The translations under genes and the position numbers were made by a program. From assembly GCA_032622095.1 (NCBI GenBank), contig CP136068.1:54274025-54338024 (forward strand): a DNA stretch of 64,000 nucleotides, given 5' to 3'. Each line of letters starts with the position of its first letter. Positions within the stretch are counted from its first letter, which is position 1. Source of the DNA: Siphonodentalium dalli (Eukaryota > Mollusca > Scaphopoda > Gadilida > Siphonodentaliidae). Of the stretch, positions 11,854 to 22,000 are shown one piece after another. The notes below the pieces were generated by a model, which did not search any database, had not been told where the DNA came from, and saw only the letters and a list, made by a program, of their open reading frames with translations.

Positions 11854-12124
11854 GTGAGAACCCCACCATCAGCAGGGAGGGGGGGGGGGGTCACCCCTCC
11901 CATGCCTTCCTCCGCTCAGGCCTTCGGGTTATGCCTTTGGAATATCATTGCCCAAAAACAGGTGTCCTAAAAAAATACCTAGATCCTTCACTGAATGCAG
12001 AGGAGAAGGTGGTGTTCTGAAGCCATCATTAAGAGATCGCTACAAGACAGTCACTCCAATATGTGAACAGTGCAGTGGTGCTGGACTGACTCCAGTTGTC
12101 GCCAGACCATATGGGAAACATTAG
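11854..12124 (+). pseudogene. Protein-like open frame, possible transposase 3' exon
   Basis: An open frame ending at TAG 12122-12124 reads in its last part CPKKIPRSFTEC, GGVLKPSLRDRYKTVTP and ICEQCSGAGLTPVVARPYGK. It has no start codon. CAG at about 11959-11961 could be a splice acceptor. The C-x2-C pair and basic composition look like a nucleic-acid-binding tail, and its place inside a TIR element suggests a transposase or accessory remnant. I do not recognise the family, and chance is possible because the first half is low complexity. Confidence 0.3.
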
Positions 12125-12765
12125 GATTATCAAAGACTATATTAGTATATAGACTAGTATATATGTAAATATTAAAGCATATGTAAGATTGAATTGGAGT
12201 TTATAGTTTCTCTGTCATCTGGGTTAACATGATTGGGGCTTAGAAGTGCATAGTTTGGGTTATTGACAAGTATTATACAGTTATTTTAAAAGATACTGAA
12301 AAAAAAAAAGTTAACCAAAAAAAAAAAGTTAAGCCTACCTACCTACCCTAATTTTTTTCAGCTCGTTAGCGGAAACAAACGTATTTTTTTGTTAGGCCTT
12401 AGTTTGTCTATTTTTAGCAATGTTATCACCATTATCGCAATAACTCAATGAAATATTAACCGATTTAAACAATATTTGGTATATCAGTCTCTGGCAACAA
12501 TATCTCGGGACGAGTTCGAAAACCTGGTTTGTCCGAAAAAAAATTCCGGAGTTATGGGTCTTAGTTTGTCTATTTTAATAACAATTTTATCACCGTTAGT
12601 GCAATAACTCAATGAAATATTAACGGATTCAATTGATATTGGGTATATAGGTCTATTGCAATAATATAGCACCGTCCGACTTTTTTTCCCGGAGTTGTGC
12701 ACCTTATTGGCAGGCTCGACTGCCAAAAAACTCGACAAAAGCATCTTAGATGCGTACCCCTTGTT

Positions 12766-13201
12766 CCAATGTAAATTATGGATTTGTACAGAAGTCAGAC
12801 AAGGGCAAGGGAAGGGTTATGGGGTCCCTGCATGCCCCTGCTTAACCCGCCACTGTGTGTAGTCAACTCCTACAATTTATGTCCCACAAATCTAATATCT
12901 TAGTCGGACACTTTGAGGTTATGCAACATATATAGATATAATGGAAAAAAATTGGTTACATCTCATCATGTGGATTGCTTTTTACATACAGATCACTGGG
13001 ACTTAGTTTAGATAAGACTAGGCTTGCTGTGTGCTCTGTGATGGGAATGATGATAGTTAATTCGGTTTGTTATGGAAAAGTAAATGAGAAGAGTTAGTAC
13101 AAGACAACAGAACATTTGTTTCTATTCATTTCTGATATGTGCAGTTAATGTAAGCAATGTAAGAAATATTAAGATGCCGGACAGAGAAACAGGGATCTTT
13201 T
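12766..13201 (+). other. Intron, nothing recognised
   Basis: Unique AT-rich sequence between the tandem-module element and the next MITE. Confidence 0.5.
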
Positions 13202-13372
13202 ATCTTCTTTACTAAATACTCATTGATGGGTAGTTGTAGTTTCCTTTGGAAATGTTCAGTCAATAAGATTAACACACAAACAAAATATTTCCTGAATATA
13301 ATCATCCGAATGAATAGTTGACCAATCCAATGTATACTATAACTGATGGAGATTCCATTTAGTAAAGAAGGG
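13202..13372 (+). mobile_element. TTAA MITE, family F3 copy
   Basis: Inverted ends TTCTTTACTAAAT and ATTTAGTAAAGAAGGG, followed by TTAA at 13373-13376; the left flank has decayed to TTTT. The interior contains AAATACTCATTGATG, CCTTTGGAAATGTTCAG and CCAATCCAATGTATA, shared with the copies at 18835, 31328, 57294 and 63810. It ends directly before the 26-bp minisatellite. Confidence 0.75.
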
Positions 13373-13388
13373 TTAAAAGTTCAACAAA

Positions 13389-13896
13389 CATCCTATAAAT
13401 GATGTGGAGTCAAACATCCTATAAATGATATGGAATCAAACATCCTATAAATGATATGGAGTCAAACATCCTATAAATGATGTGGAGTCAAACATCCTAT
13501 ATATGATATGGAGTCAAACATCCTATAAATGATATGGAGTCAAACATCCTATAAATGATGTGGAGTCAAACATCCTATAAATGATATGGAGTCAAACATC
13601 CTATAAATGATATGGAGTCAAACATCCTATAAATGATATGGAGTCAGACATCCTATAAATGATGTGGAGTCAAACATCCTATAAATGATATGGAGTCAAA
13701 CATCCTATAAATGATGTGGAGTCAAACATCATATAAATGATATGGAGTCAGACATCCTATAAATGATATGGAGTCAAACATCCTATAGATGATATGGAGT
13801 CAAACATCCTATAAATGATGTGGAGTCAAACATCCTATAAATGATATGGAGTCAAACATCCTATAAATTATATGGAGTCAAACATCCTATAAATGA
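13389..13896. repeat. Minisatellite, 26-bp unit, about 19.5 copies
   Basis: Unit CATCCTATAAATGATATGG then AGTCAAA. Variants alternate GATATGG/GATGTGG. Very homogeneous. Confidence 0.95.
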
Positions 13897-14944
13897 ATGA
13901 ATGGGAGACGTGTAACTTTCAATCAGTGATTATTTGATTATTCGTTTACCACTGAGTGAAACTGTAATTAACACTTCTATAATACTACTCTGTAAAATCT
14001 AAACAGAGAGGGATGTACCTTCACTACACTCGTTTAGTACCTAACCCAGTATTACATCTGAATTTTGTGAGTGTTATTTCAATCTTGGTTGGAACATTTT
14101 AATTTATATGTGCTATATCCAGGCTATGAGTTTTAATGCAGAGGTTATTACTCTTGTAGCCAATGTAGCAACAGACCATATTTATTTCCAGTACACTGTG
14201 TATTACCAGCCACCAGTACATATATAGCTACTGGAATTAATAATGGCTTGATGCCATTTTCAGCATGTTAGATGTTTCATATGAACATGCAAAATGCAGT
14301 ACATGCAGTGTTCCATATAAGTTATGCCTTCACTCATTAAAGTCATTCTGCATGCTCCGATTAACGTATTGTATTTTTGGTTGAACTTGATCAGGTAGTT
14401 TAAATATAATGATAGATAACAAAATGCTTGACAAATGTTATTGGATTGTAGCTTGATGCCAGCTTTTTACCAAATTTATTATATTTACCCCTTTTAATGT
14501 TATTATTAAAGTTAAATTTGATATTTGTTGCTCTCTTCTAGCTCTGCTGTTGTCAATGTTATGATTGATACATTGGACCCAAATGTTTGAAAGAAATAAC
14601 AAGTTTAAAGACAATGTTATTGGAGTATTTATATGCAACATTGTCTTTGTAAATCATGCATATTCAGCTATAATGTTATCAATTGGCTGCTATATTTAGA
14701 ATTAAACCACTTTAATATTTTTGGTGCTCATGTCCTAGCTGCAATTAAGATTAAATTAAATTTCTATTATCCGGCAGCTCTTAGTTCTTTGAGTGAAGGG
14801 TAAATTGCCAAGAATCCTTTTCTCATGCTATCCTCATGTTACCTCATGCTATCCTCCAGATTCCACATATTTTGCTAGCTTGTACTTATTGCAAAGCGAT
14901 GTCTGTCAGCCATAAGTACACTCAGAATTTCATTGAGATGACTC
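13897..14944 (+). other. Intron, nothing recognised
   Basis: AT-rich unique sequence with several short ATs and dinucleotide stretches. No exon, RNA gene or repeat family was identified. Confidence 0.5.
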
Positions 14945-15888
14945 ACACGGGCATTTACACAAGTATGGAGGGAGCATTGAATGGCAGGGGGTGGCGAAAT
15001 CTCATGCAAGGATTTACAGTCATGGAGCGAGCATTGAATGGAGGGGGTGGACAAATCTCATGCAAGGATTTACACAGGTATGGAGAGAGCATTGAATGGC
15101 GGGGGGTGGACAAATCTCATGCACACATTTACACAGTCATGGAGCGAGCATCGAATGGCAGTGGGGGTGGCAAAATCTCATGCAAGCATTTATACAATCA
15201 TGGAGAGAGCATTGAATGGCAGGGGGTGGCAAAATTTCATGCACACATTTACACAGTCATAGAGAGAGAGAGCATTGAATGACAGGGGGTGGACAAATCT
15301 CATGCAAGGATTTACACAGGTATGGAGAGAGCATTGAATGGCAGGAGGTGCCAAAATCTCATGCACACATTTATACAGTCATAGAGAGAGAGAGAGCATT
15401 GAATGACAGGGTGTGCCAAAATCTCATGCAAGGATTTACACAGTCATGGAGAGAACATTGAATGGCAGGGGGTGGCAAAATCTCTTGCAAGGATTTACAC
15501 AGGTATGGAACGAGCATTGAATGGGAGGGGGTGGCAAAATCTCATCCAAGGATTTACACAGGCATGGAACGAGCATTGAATGGCAGGGGGTGGCAAAATC
15601 TCATGCAAGCATTTACACAGGCATGGAGAGAACATTGAATGACAGGGGGTGGACAAAATCTCATGCAAGGATTTACAGGCATGGAGAGAGCATTGAATGA
15701 CAGGGGGTGGACATAATCTCTTGCAAGGATTTACACAGGTATGGAACGAGCATTGAATGGAATGGCAGGGGGTGGCAAAATCTCATGCAAGGATTTACAG
15801 TCATGGAGAGAACATTGAATGACAGGGGGTGGACAAATCTCATGCACACATTTACACAGGCATGGAGAGAGCATTGAATGGCGAAATC
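14945..15888. repeat. Minisatellite, 59-bp unit, about 16 copies
   Basis: Unit with GCATTGAATGGCAGGGGGTG, then AAATCTCATGCAAGGATTTA and CACAGGTATGGAGAGA. Unit length varies slightly (AGAG insertions; ACAAATCTC/CAAAATCTC). The repeat creates open frames of up to 148 codons that are artefacts of the array. Confidence 0.93.
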
Positions 15889-15904
15889 TCAGACAACCAT
15901 TTAA

Positions 15905-16025
15905 TTTACCTGGGATAATGAACGTACTGAATGTGATGATAATTTAGTTTAATATCCAGGGCTAAATGAACGTACTGCATGTGATAATCATTTAGTTTAA
16001 TACCCATTGATAAGGAACATACTGA
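15905..16025. repeat. Degenerate 52-55 bp direct repeat, two to three copies
   Basis: ATGAACGTACTG..ATGTGAT..AATTTAGTTTAATA occurs twice, with a third partial GAACATACTGAATG. It may be a decayed extension of the neighbouring array. Confidence 0.55.
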
Positions 16026-16069
16026 ATGCCAAGGAGAAAACCTGAAATGAGCATTTACCCAGGGATGCA

Positions 16070-16260
16070 GAAAACGGGCGTAGCAAGCAAATTTTATTGG
16101 GGGGGGGTATAACCATTCATCGCAAAGCGATGACCCGACGCCGAAGACATCGGTGGGGGAGAGCACGAGAGGGGGTCACCCCCTCTGGATTGGGGGGTCC
16201 GGGGATCCTCCCCCGGGAAAATTTTCTGACATTGGAAGCTTAAAGTGGCTCTCTGGCGGC
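16070..16260. repeat. GC-rich interspersed repeat fragment
   Basis: Contains GGGCGTAGCAAGCAAATTTT, then GCAAAGCGATGACCC and GGTCCGGGGATCCTCCCCCG followed by GGAAAATTTT, far more GC-rich than its surroundings. Together with 16961-17075 (GGTTCCTACGCCCCTGGCA) it brackets the 15-bp minisatellite and may be one element expanded or split by the array. Confidence 0.5.
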
Positions 16261-16532
16261 TTCTGACCCATCTGACATTGTTTTCCCACCCACTACATTA
16301 TCATAGATTAGATCAACATTCTTATCATTTATCAATTGTAATTTAATTTCATAAAATGGTAGGCCGATTGAAAGTGTAATGAACAAATAGGTATATGGGA
16401 ATTCATGTTGTGTTATTATCTAGTCATTAATGATGTGAAATTACTCCCATAACTGGGATCAGATATTCAGAAAGTAAATATGTCACAAACAACCATGAAA
16501 AAGTAGACTACATGGATACACACATCACCATG

Positions 16533-16960
16533 GGTATGTATCGTGGGGTATTTATCGTGTGGGTATGAATAGTGTGGGTATGCATCGTGGGTATGTATAG
16601 TGGGGGTATGTATCCTGGGTATGTATAGTGGGGGTATGTATAGCGTGGTTATGTATAGTGTTGGTATGTATTGTGTGGGTATGTATAGTGTGGGTATGTA
16701 TAGTGTGGGTATGTATAATGTGGGTATGTATAGCGTGGGTATGTATAGTGGTGGTATATATTGTGTGGGTATGTATAGTGTGGGTATGTATAGTGTGGCT
16801 ATGTATAGTGTGGGTATGTATAATGTGGGTATGCATAGTGTGGGTATGCATAGTGTTGGTATGTATAGTATGGGTATGTATCGTTTGGGTATGTATAGTT
16901 TGGGTATGTATCATGGAGGTATGTATGGTGTGGGTATGTATCGTGTGGGTGTGCATTGCC
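16533..16960. repeat. Minisatellite, 15-bp unit, about 28 copies
   Basis: Unit TATGTATAGTGTGGG. Because 15 is a multiple of three, all six frames can stay open; the resulting 130-150 codon frames on both strands (Met-Tyr-Ser-Val-Gly or Thr-Ile-His-Thr-His repeats) are not genes. Confidence 0.95.
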
Positions 16961-17075
16961 GCGATCGTCGGCGATACTTCATTAGTTTGCCAAATATTTT
17001 TACTAACCTTTGGAAAATATTGGGGGGGTAAATACCCCCCTTGCCCCCCCCCCCCCGGTTCCTACGCCCCTGGCA
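16961..17075. repeat. Interspersed repeat end with poly-C tract
   Basis: AATATTTTTACTAACC, a GGGGGGG..CCCCCC inverted stretch and a run of 13-14 C, then GGTTCCTACGCCCCTGGCAG. Reversed it reads CAGGGGCGTAGGAACC followed by a G run, the typical beginning of an abundant short interspersed element. Confidence 0.5.
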
Positions 17076-17399
17076 GAAAAGGCTTATAAATGGTGGGGAT
17101 GGCATAGTTTCAGATATGCACTTAATATGGGATAAGGCACTAATTGGCAAAGTAACAATGTGGCACAATCTGAGATAAGCTTTTCTTAGGGATGCGTATA
17201 TTGAAGCACTGGAACTCAATTCTGAAGCTTCCAGTTTTATATCTCAACAAGTCTGCAGCTATGTAATTTGTTAATAGTACAGATAACAGACTGAACAACT
17301 AAAGCATGAATCTATGCCTCTGTTTATACTTTTTCTGCCTAAAATGTACCTATTTTCTTCAAATTACTGCACTCCAGAATTTATTGGAACTTGGTCATT

Positions 17400-17955
17400 T
17401 TCCCCAAGAAGACTTGACATTAGAAACTACTTTAAATTGTTGGAACAAATAGTCATCGCAATATCTCAAATCCCTGTGTTAAGCATGGTGACTTTTGAGA
17501 CACATGGTTGCATTGCCAATAATTCCACATTGAATGCCACCAGTACCTGTTATCATTAAGTAATGTTTTCATCTTTCTACAAGATGCAGTACATTTGACC
17601 TTGGAGAGTACTTTTAATAATTGGTGCAACTCTTACTGTTCTCAATATCATAAAGCTAGGGACTTGGCCTTGTGTTCTCAGTGTAGATACACTGGGATAA
17701 ATTGTTATATTGCCAACGGATAGGCCTTGAATGTCAGAAGTACCTGTCACTATTAGTCATATCTTGTAATTAGCAGCAGAACACCTGGCCTTGGAGAGTA
17801 CTTTTAATTAGTGCAACTGATGCTGTCTTTTTTCAGTGGGGAGGTAACTCTGTACACCATGGCTGCATTCAAGACACATGGTTGCATTGCCAATGACTTG
17901 GCCTTGTACGACAGCGGTACCTGTCACTATTAGTCAATACTTTTATCTTTCTATC
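17400..17955. repeat. Degenerate tandem repeat of about 180-210 bp, three copies
   Basis: Recurring blocks: CTTGGAGAGTACTTTTAAT (twice), ACACATGGTTGCATTGCCAA (twice), TACCTGT(C/T)A(C/T)..ATTAGTCA (three times) and TTTTATCTTTCTA (twice). Highly diverged, so old. Confidence 0.6.
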
Positions 17956-18306
17956 GGTCTCACAGTGCAAAACAAATGTAGCAACATGCACAAGAGGAAG
18001 AATTATCTCTGATGAATCATGCAAAAAATCACCACTGACAACACCACTGTGAAGCCATTCCTAATCGCTTTACAATCACACATGAACTGCGCTATATTAA
18101 TTAACGTAATATCCCTCCTCCTGCTACTACTAATCTTGTTGTAAGAAAATAGATATATTATTTATACTTGGTTAGACAATAGGCCAGATAAACCGAGAAT
18201 GTCAGAAACTAAATATACAAAGTGTGTCTTATATTATACAAGTGAATTCTTACCATATCATTAACAATCGAGTATTCCTTCGGACTTAAGTAATGCAAAG
18301 TTCAAT

Positions 18307-18740
18307 AAGGTTTCTACATAGATTCCAGACTATAGCATACTAAGTCTGAGACAAATAAAACTATTCACTGAGTATTATAATTATTATTAATTAAGGTTTC
18401 TACATAGATTCCAGTGTATAGCATACTAAGTCTGAGCCAAAATAACTATTCACTGAGTATTATAATTATTATTAATTAAGGTTTCTATATAGATTCCAGT
18501 GTATAGCATACTATAAAGTCTGAGCCAAAATAACTATTCACTGAGTATTATAATTATTATTAATTTAGGTTTCTACATAGATTCCAGTGTATAGCATACA
18601 AAGTCTGAGCCAAAATAACTATTCACTGAGTATTGTAATTATTATTAATTAAGGTTTCTACATAAGATTCCAGTGTATAGCATACTATAAAGTCTGAGCC
18701 AAAATAACTATTCACGGAGTATTATAATTATTATTAATTT
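18307..18740. repeat. Minisatellite, 85-bp unit, about 5 copies
   Basis: Unit begins AAGGTTTCTACATAGATTCC and ends AGTATTATAATTATTATTAA. Copies differ by a few substitutions and a CTATAAAG insertion. Confidence 0.92.
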
Positions 18741-18834
18741 GAACTCACTCATTTATATCCCTAAAAAAGTTGGGTCGCTGGTAAAAAGGCATTTACCATC
18801 AAAAACACAAACAGACATACATTGTACTTCCCAA

Positions 18835-19065
18835 AATTAAATACTCACTGATGAGTTATTCCCTTATGAAATGTTCAGACAGTAGGTTCATATACGATTT
18901 GTTGAACTTATTATTTGAACTTTTCCCTCTGATAAATAGGACTACTAATCTATACTTGAATTTAGCTGTTGTTTCATGAAAACCCTGCAGATGGATAATA
19001 GACCATTCAAGTACATGTATATTCTTTTATAACTCAGTGAGAAAATCCATTTAGTATAGAAAGGG
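18835..19065 (+). mobile_element. TTAA MITE, family F3 copy
   Basis: Interior blocks AAATACTCACTGATGAG, GAAATGTTCAGACAGTAGG, ATAATAGACCATTCAAG and the right end CCATTTAGTATAGAAAGGG followed by TTGA (TTAA with one change). The left TIR is decayed. Confidence 0.7.
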
Positions 19066-22000
19066 TTGAACAGATATTTCCTCTATGTTAACCCATGTTA
19101 AGAAGGTTCATGAGAAATCAGTCTGATCCGGGGAGGGGGGATGGTGGTGGTGGAAAAAAGTTACAGGCACGTCAGTTTCTGATATGACAATTACTCAATT
19201 GTATCAGTGTGAGTGTGACAGGTGACTAAACTGGTCCCTGTAAACTCAATCCTTTTGTGTTACTTTGTTTCTGGCAAATTATTGACTATTTTACAGTGAT
19301 GAGATCTTGGAATGCTGTGTTTATCATTACAGAATTCTTTTATCAATGTTATGATACAAGGTTAGTGGTGTGCCAGACAGGAAACTGTGCCTTCTGCACA
19401 AGGAGCTTCTCTATCATACAGACTTACACAAGAGTTATTAAATAGGAAGCCAGAGATTAGTTCTAATCTTTGCACTCCTTAACCAGATAAAAACAGGACT
19501 GAAAGCCTTGAAATTACACACTTTGCCAGAATGGGGAATCAAAACAATATAAGGAGGCGGACATTGACAGGCGTCAAGATTTGGGGTGTATGGTGGGGAC
19601 TTTTACCATCTGCTAATGAGAAATAGCAATAAATGGGAATTGAACATTAATACAGAGTGTTGGGGAAAGGATCTTATGTAGACTCTGTTTGCAGTCAGAT
19701 TGGACAGGCTTGCAGATTGATTCAGCCATCTGTTCTCATATTAAGAATAATATTTGTAGAATTGATAGGTAAAAAGTGTAGATGAATTCATGTGAGCTAT
19801 CTGCCTGATTAGGATTGGTGTATTATCAGGAGTAGTGATAGGTGGACTCTGCCATATGGCTCAGCAGACTATCAGTTTGCTCTTTTGATTCCTCATTGCA
19901 TTAATTCCTTGAGTCTGCTTCCCTATTCCCAGTTGCTGCTTTACATACATCAGAGGGGAGGAAGTACTTTGATAAATACTGTTGAATGAGAATTGAGAGG
20001 TTGTGGTATAATAAGGTGATAAACTAGGTTGGCTAAAACTATCTTGTCCCATGGGATGTTTCCAGAGGGTTGTGATAATGTGAAGGGGAGTGGATGTCAC
20101 ACTATAAAATTTGATAACTATAGAATTGGTTAATTTCCTAGAGTACTGCTGTCCATGTGGTAGGGCTTTGTCACACATTCATATTTGGCTATGCACATAA
20201 TGTATGGGTCAAGTTCAAATCTGAGTTGGAAAGGTGAATTTTTAATAAGCCATTTCCCGATTTGAATTTTACTAATTGTTTAGTTTCCTGAAAATAACTT
20301 TTTTCTAAAAAATCTTTTTTTCCATCTTTTTGTTATAAAAAAAGCCCCTTTGAAACATCTAGTGTCCAAAAATAAGCCACAATTTGAGGGGATTTTGGCC
20401 AAGTGACGTTTTATTAGAGATTTACTTGACATGTACTTGCAGAGTCTTTTCGGATTTCTAAATTTTGTAGTCTATAGATTATGTACCCATTACTAGTAAT
20501 TTCATTCAGCATCTGGCTACCTGACTGCCAAATTTGTATTACAAGAGCACAAGCACAGGAGGGGGAATTGTTTTTAGTCCCACTGGAACACTGAAACTTT
20601 CTAGTTATTATGATGGAATCTTTCTTCTGTGTGATAAATAAATGCAAATTGAAAACATTGGTCTCATACTCTCATATTGACCTGTATTTATTCTATTGTC
20701 AAACCTCATGCATTTTTAATCACACACATTATTCATGTTCACTATTACAATGCCTGCACAACAGAAAATTATCTTCATCAATATAAAATTTACTTGACAC
20801 GAAATCCACCTGAAAATCAGGTCAATTTGGATTCTTTGATCTTGTCCATTGTCTCGGAGGGTATAATTGGAGCAATCGATGGTCACGATAGAATTGGCCT
20901 TGGGGATGCTTTGTAGAATCCTAAATTATCCCACAATTCCCATGCTGTGCCTAATAAACCGCATCAATAAAATGCGTATCGCCGATGTGCATTATTGAAG
21001 GAACTTTTCCCGCTTATTCATCAGATTTTAACATAAGAGTTTTTGTACAATGTCACATTTATCTTTGTGGCTGTCCTATTGTCCGTCCTTCCTGAATCAA
21101 TTTTCTTTCGATAACTGAGAAATTGATGTTCCACCTTTATAATGCTGGTTTCTAATGGTTTGAATTGTTCAAGATTTCAAAAATTTAGCAATTATCTCTC
21201 GACTGGTTCAATGAATTTCACCAGATGTGACACATACTAGAATATTACATCTGAATTCAATATTAAATTGCTTGTGTCCTTTTGAAGCTTCCATGTATGA
21301 TTCTGTTTCAATTAAACCCTGGCTCTTGTAGTGCACACTACTTGTTGATGATACTTGAAATTTTGAGTCATACACGGTATATGCGGTACATGCTGGGTAT
21401 ATATAGTTGTTATGATTCTATCTGTTAGATTTTTGACAATGATATATGAATATTTAATTGATTTTTGTCGAAATTGTATTTCTGGATTGTATAAATTTCT
21501 TATGGATATCCCTAATTTTAATTTCTTCACTCAAAACTGGATTAATAGTAATAATTGATGGTGTGTGTCCTTGAGTAATTAAGCTAGTAGGTCAATCTCA
21601 GTGGTAGATAATATGGATTTGTAATCCCGATAATATCTGCATTACTGATACCAAGAACATCCTGCATCAACAAATACCACGAGAATGATTTTACAAGCTT
21701 AAATATCCTAAATATTTTAAATGGATATTAATAGATATTTACTAGCTAAATTATGTACCTCGACTTGACCTGGGATGACATTGCTATGTAACATACAATG
21801 CGTGATGGGGAAACTGCCCAGGGTATATGTTTAAGAACCGTACGGCGGCTAGGGAATAGTGGGTTAATGGCAAATTTCCTGAAATCAAGTTACCTGACTC
21901 CTGGTTCATATGGTAGGCTTATCAACTGAATCTTGAAGAAGGAGATATCCTATGTAATATACTATGTATTAAAGTATGATCAAAATACAAAATTAGTCTG

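Larger units (their letters stand above)
10186..12398. mobile_element. TIR element with 3-bp TTA target duplication, inserted in the 160-bp array
   Basis: The ends are GGCCT followed by A-rich sequence, then CGTTTGTTTCCGCTAAC on each side in inverted orientation. TTA is present at both junctions (10183-10185 and 12399-12401), and uninterrupted copies of the host module read GGGTCTTAGTTTGTCT with a single TTA. This fixes both ends and the duplication exactly. A 3-bp TTA/TAA duplication with GG-initial TIRs suits PIF/Harbinger. The interior carries a smaller TIR element (10253-10607), another tandem-module repeat (11068-11745) and a short protein-like frame (11854-12124). Confidence 0.75.
9686..12765. 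mobile_element. Tandem-module element (Helentron/HINE-like), split by a 2.2-kb insertion
   Basis: The left end has AACAAG followed by the palindrome CCATCTTAGATGG. The right end has the palindrome GCATCTTAGATGC followed by GTACCCCTTGTT. Between them lie about five copies of a 160-162 bp module (CACCGTTAGCGCGATAACTC .. GACGAGTTCGAAAACC .. CCGGAGTTATGGGTCTTAG): three before the insertion and two after. Terminal stem-loops, short inverted ends and internal tandem modules are described for non-autonomous Helentrons (HINEs) and for bivalve pearl-type elements. That class assignment is inference; the structure is seen directly. Confidence 0.65.

Noticed and set aside
16552-17089. Open frames of 130-150 codons on both strands
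   Set aside because: They are produced entirely by a 15-bp minisatellite and have no start context, domain or splice support.
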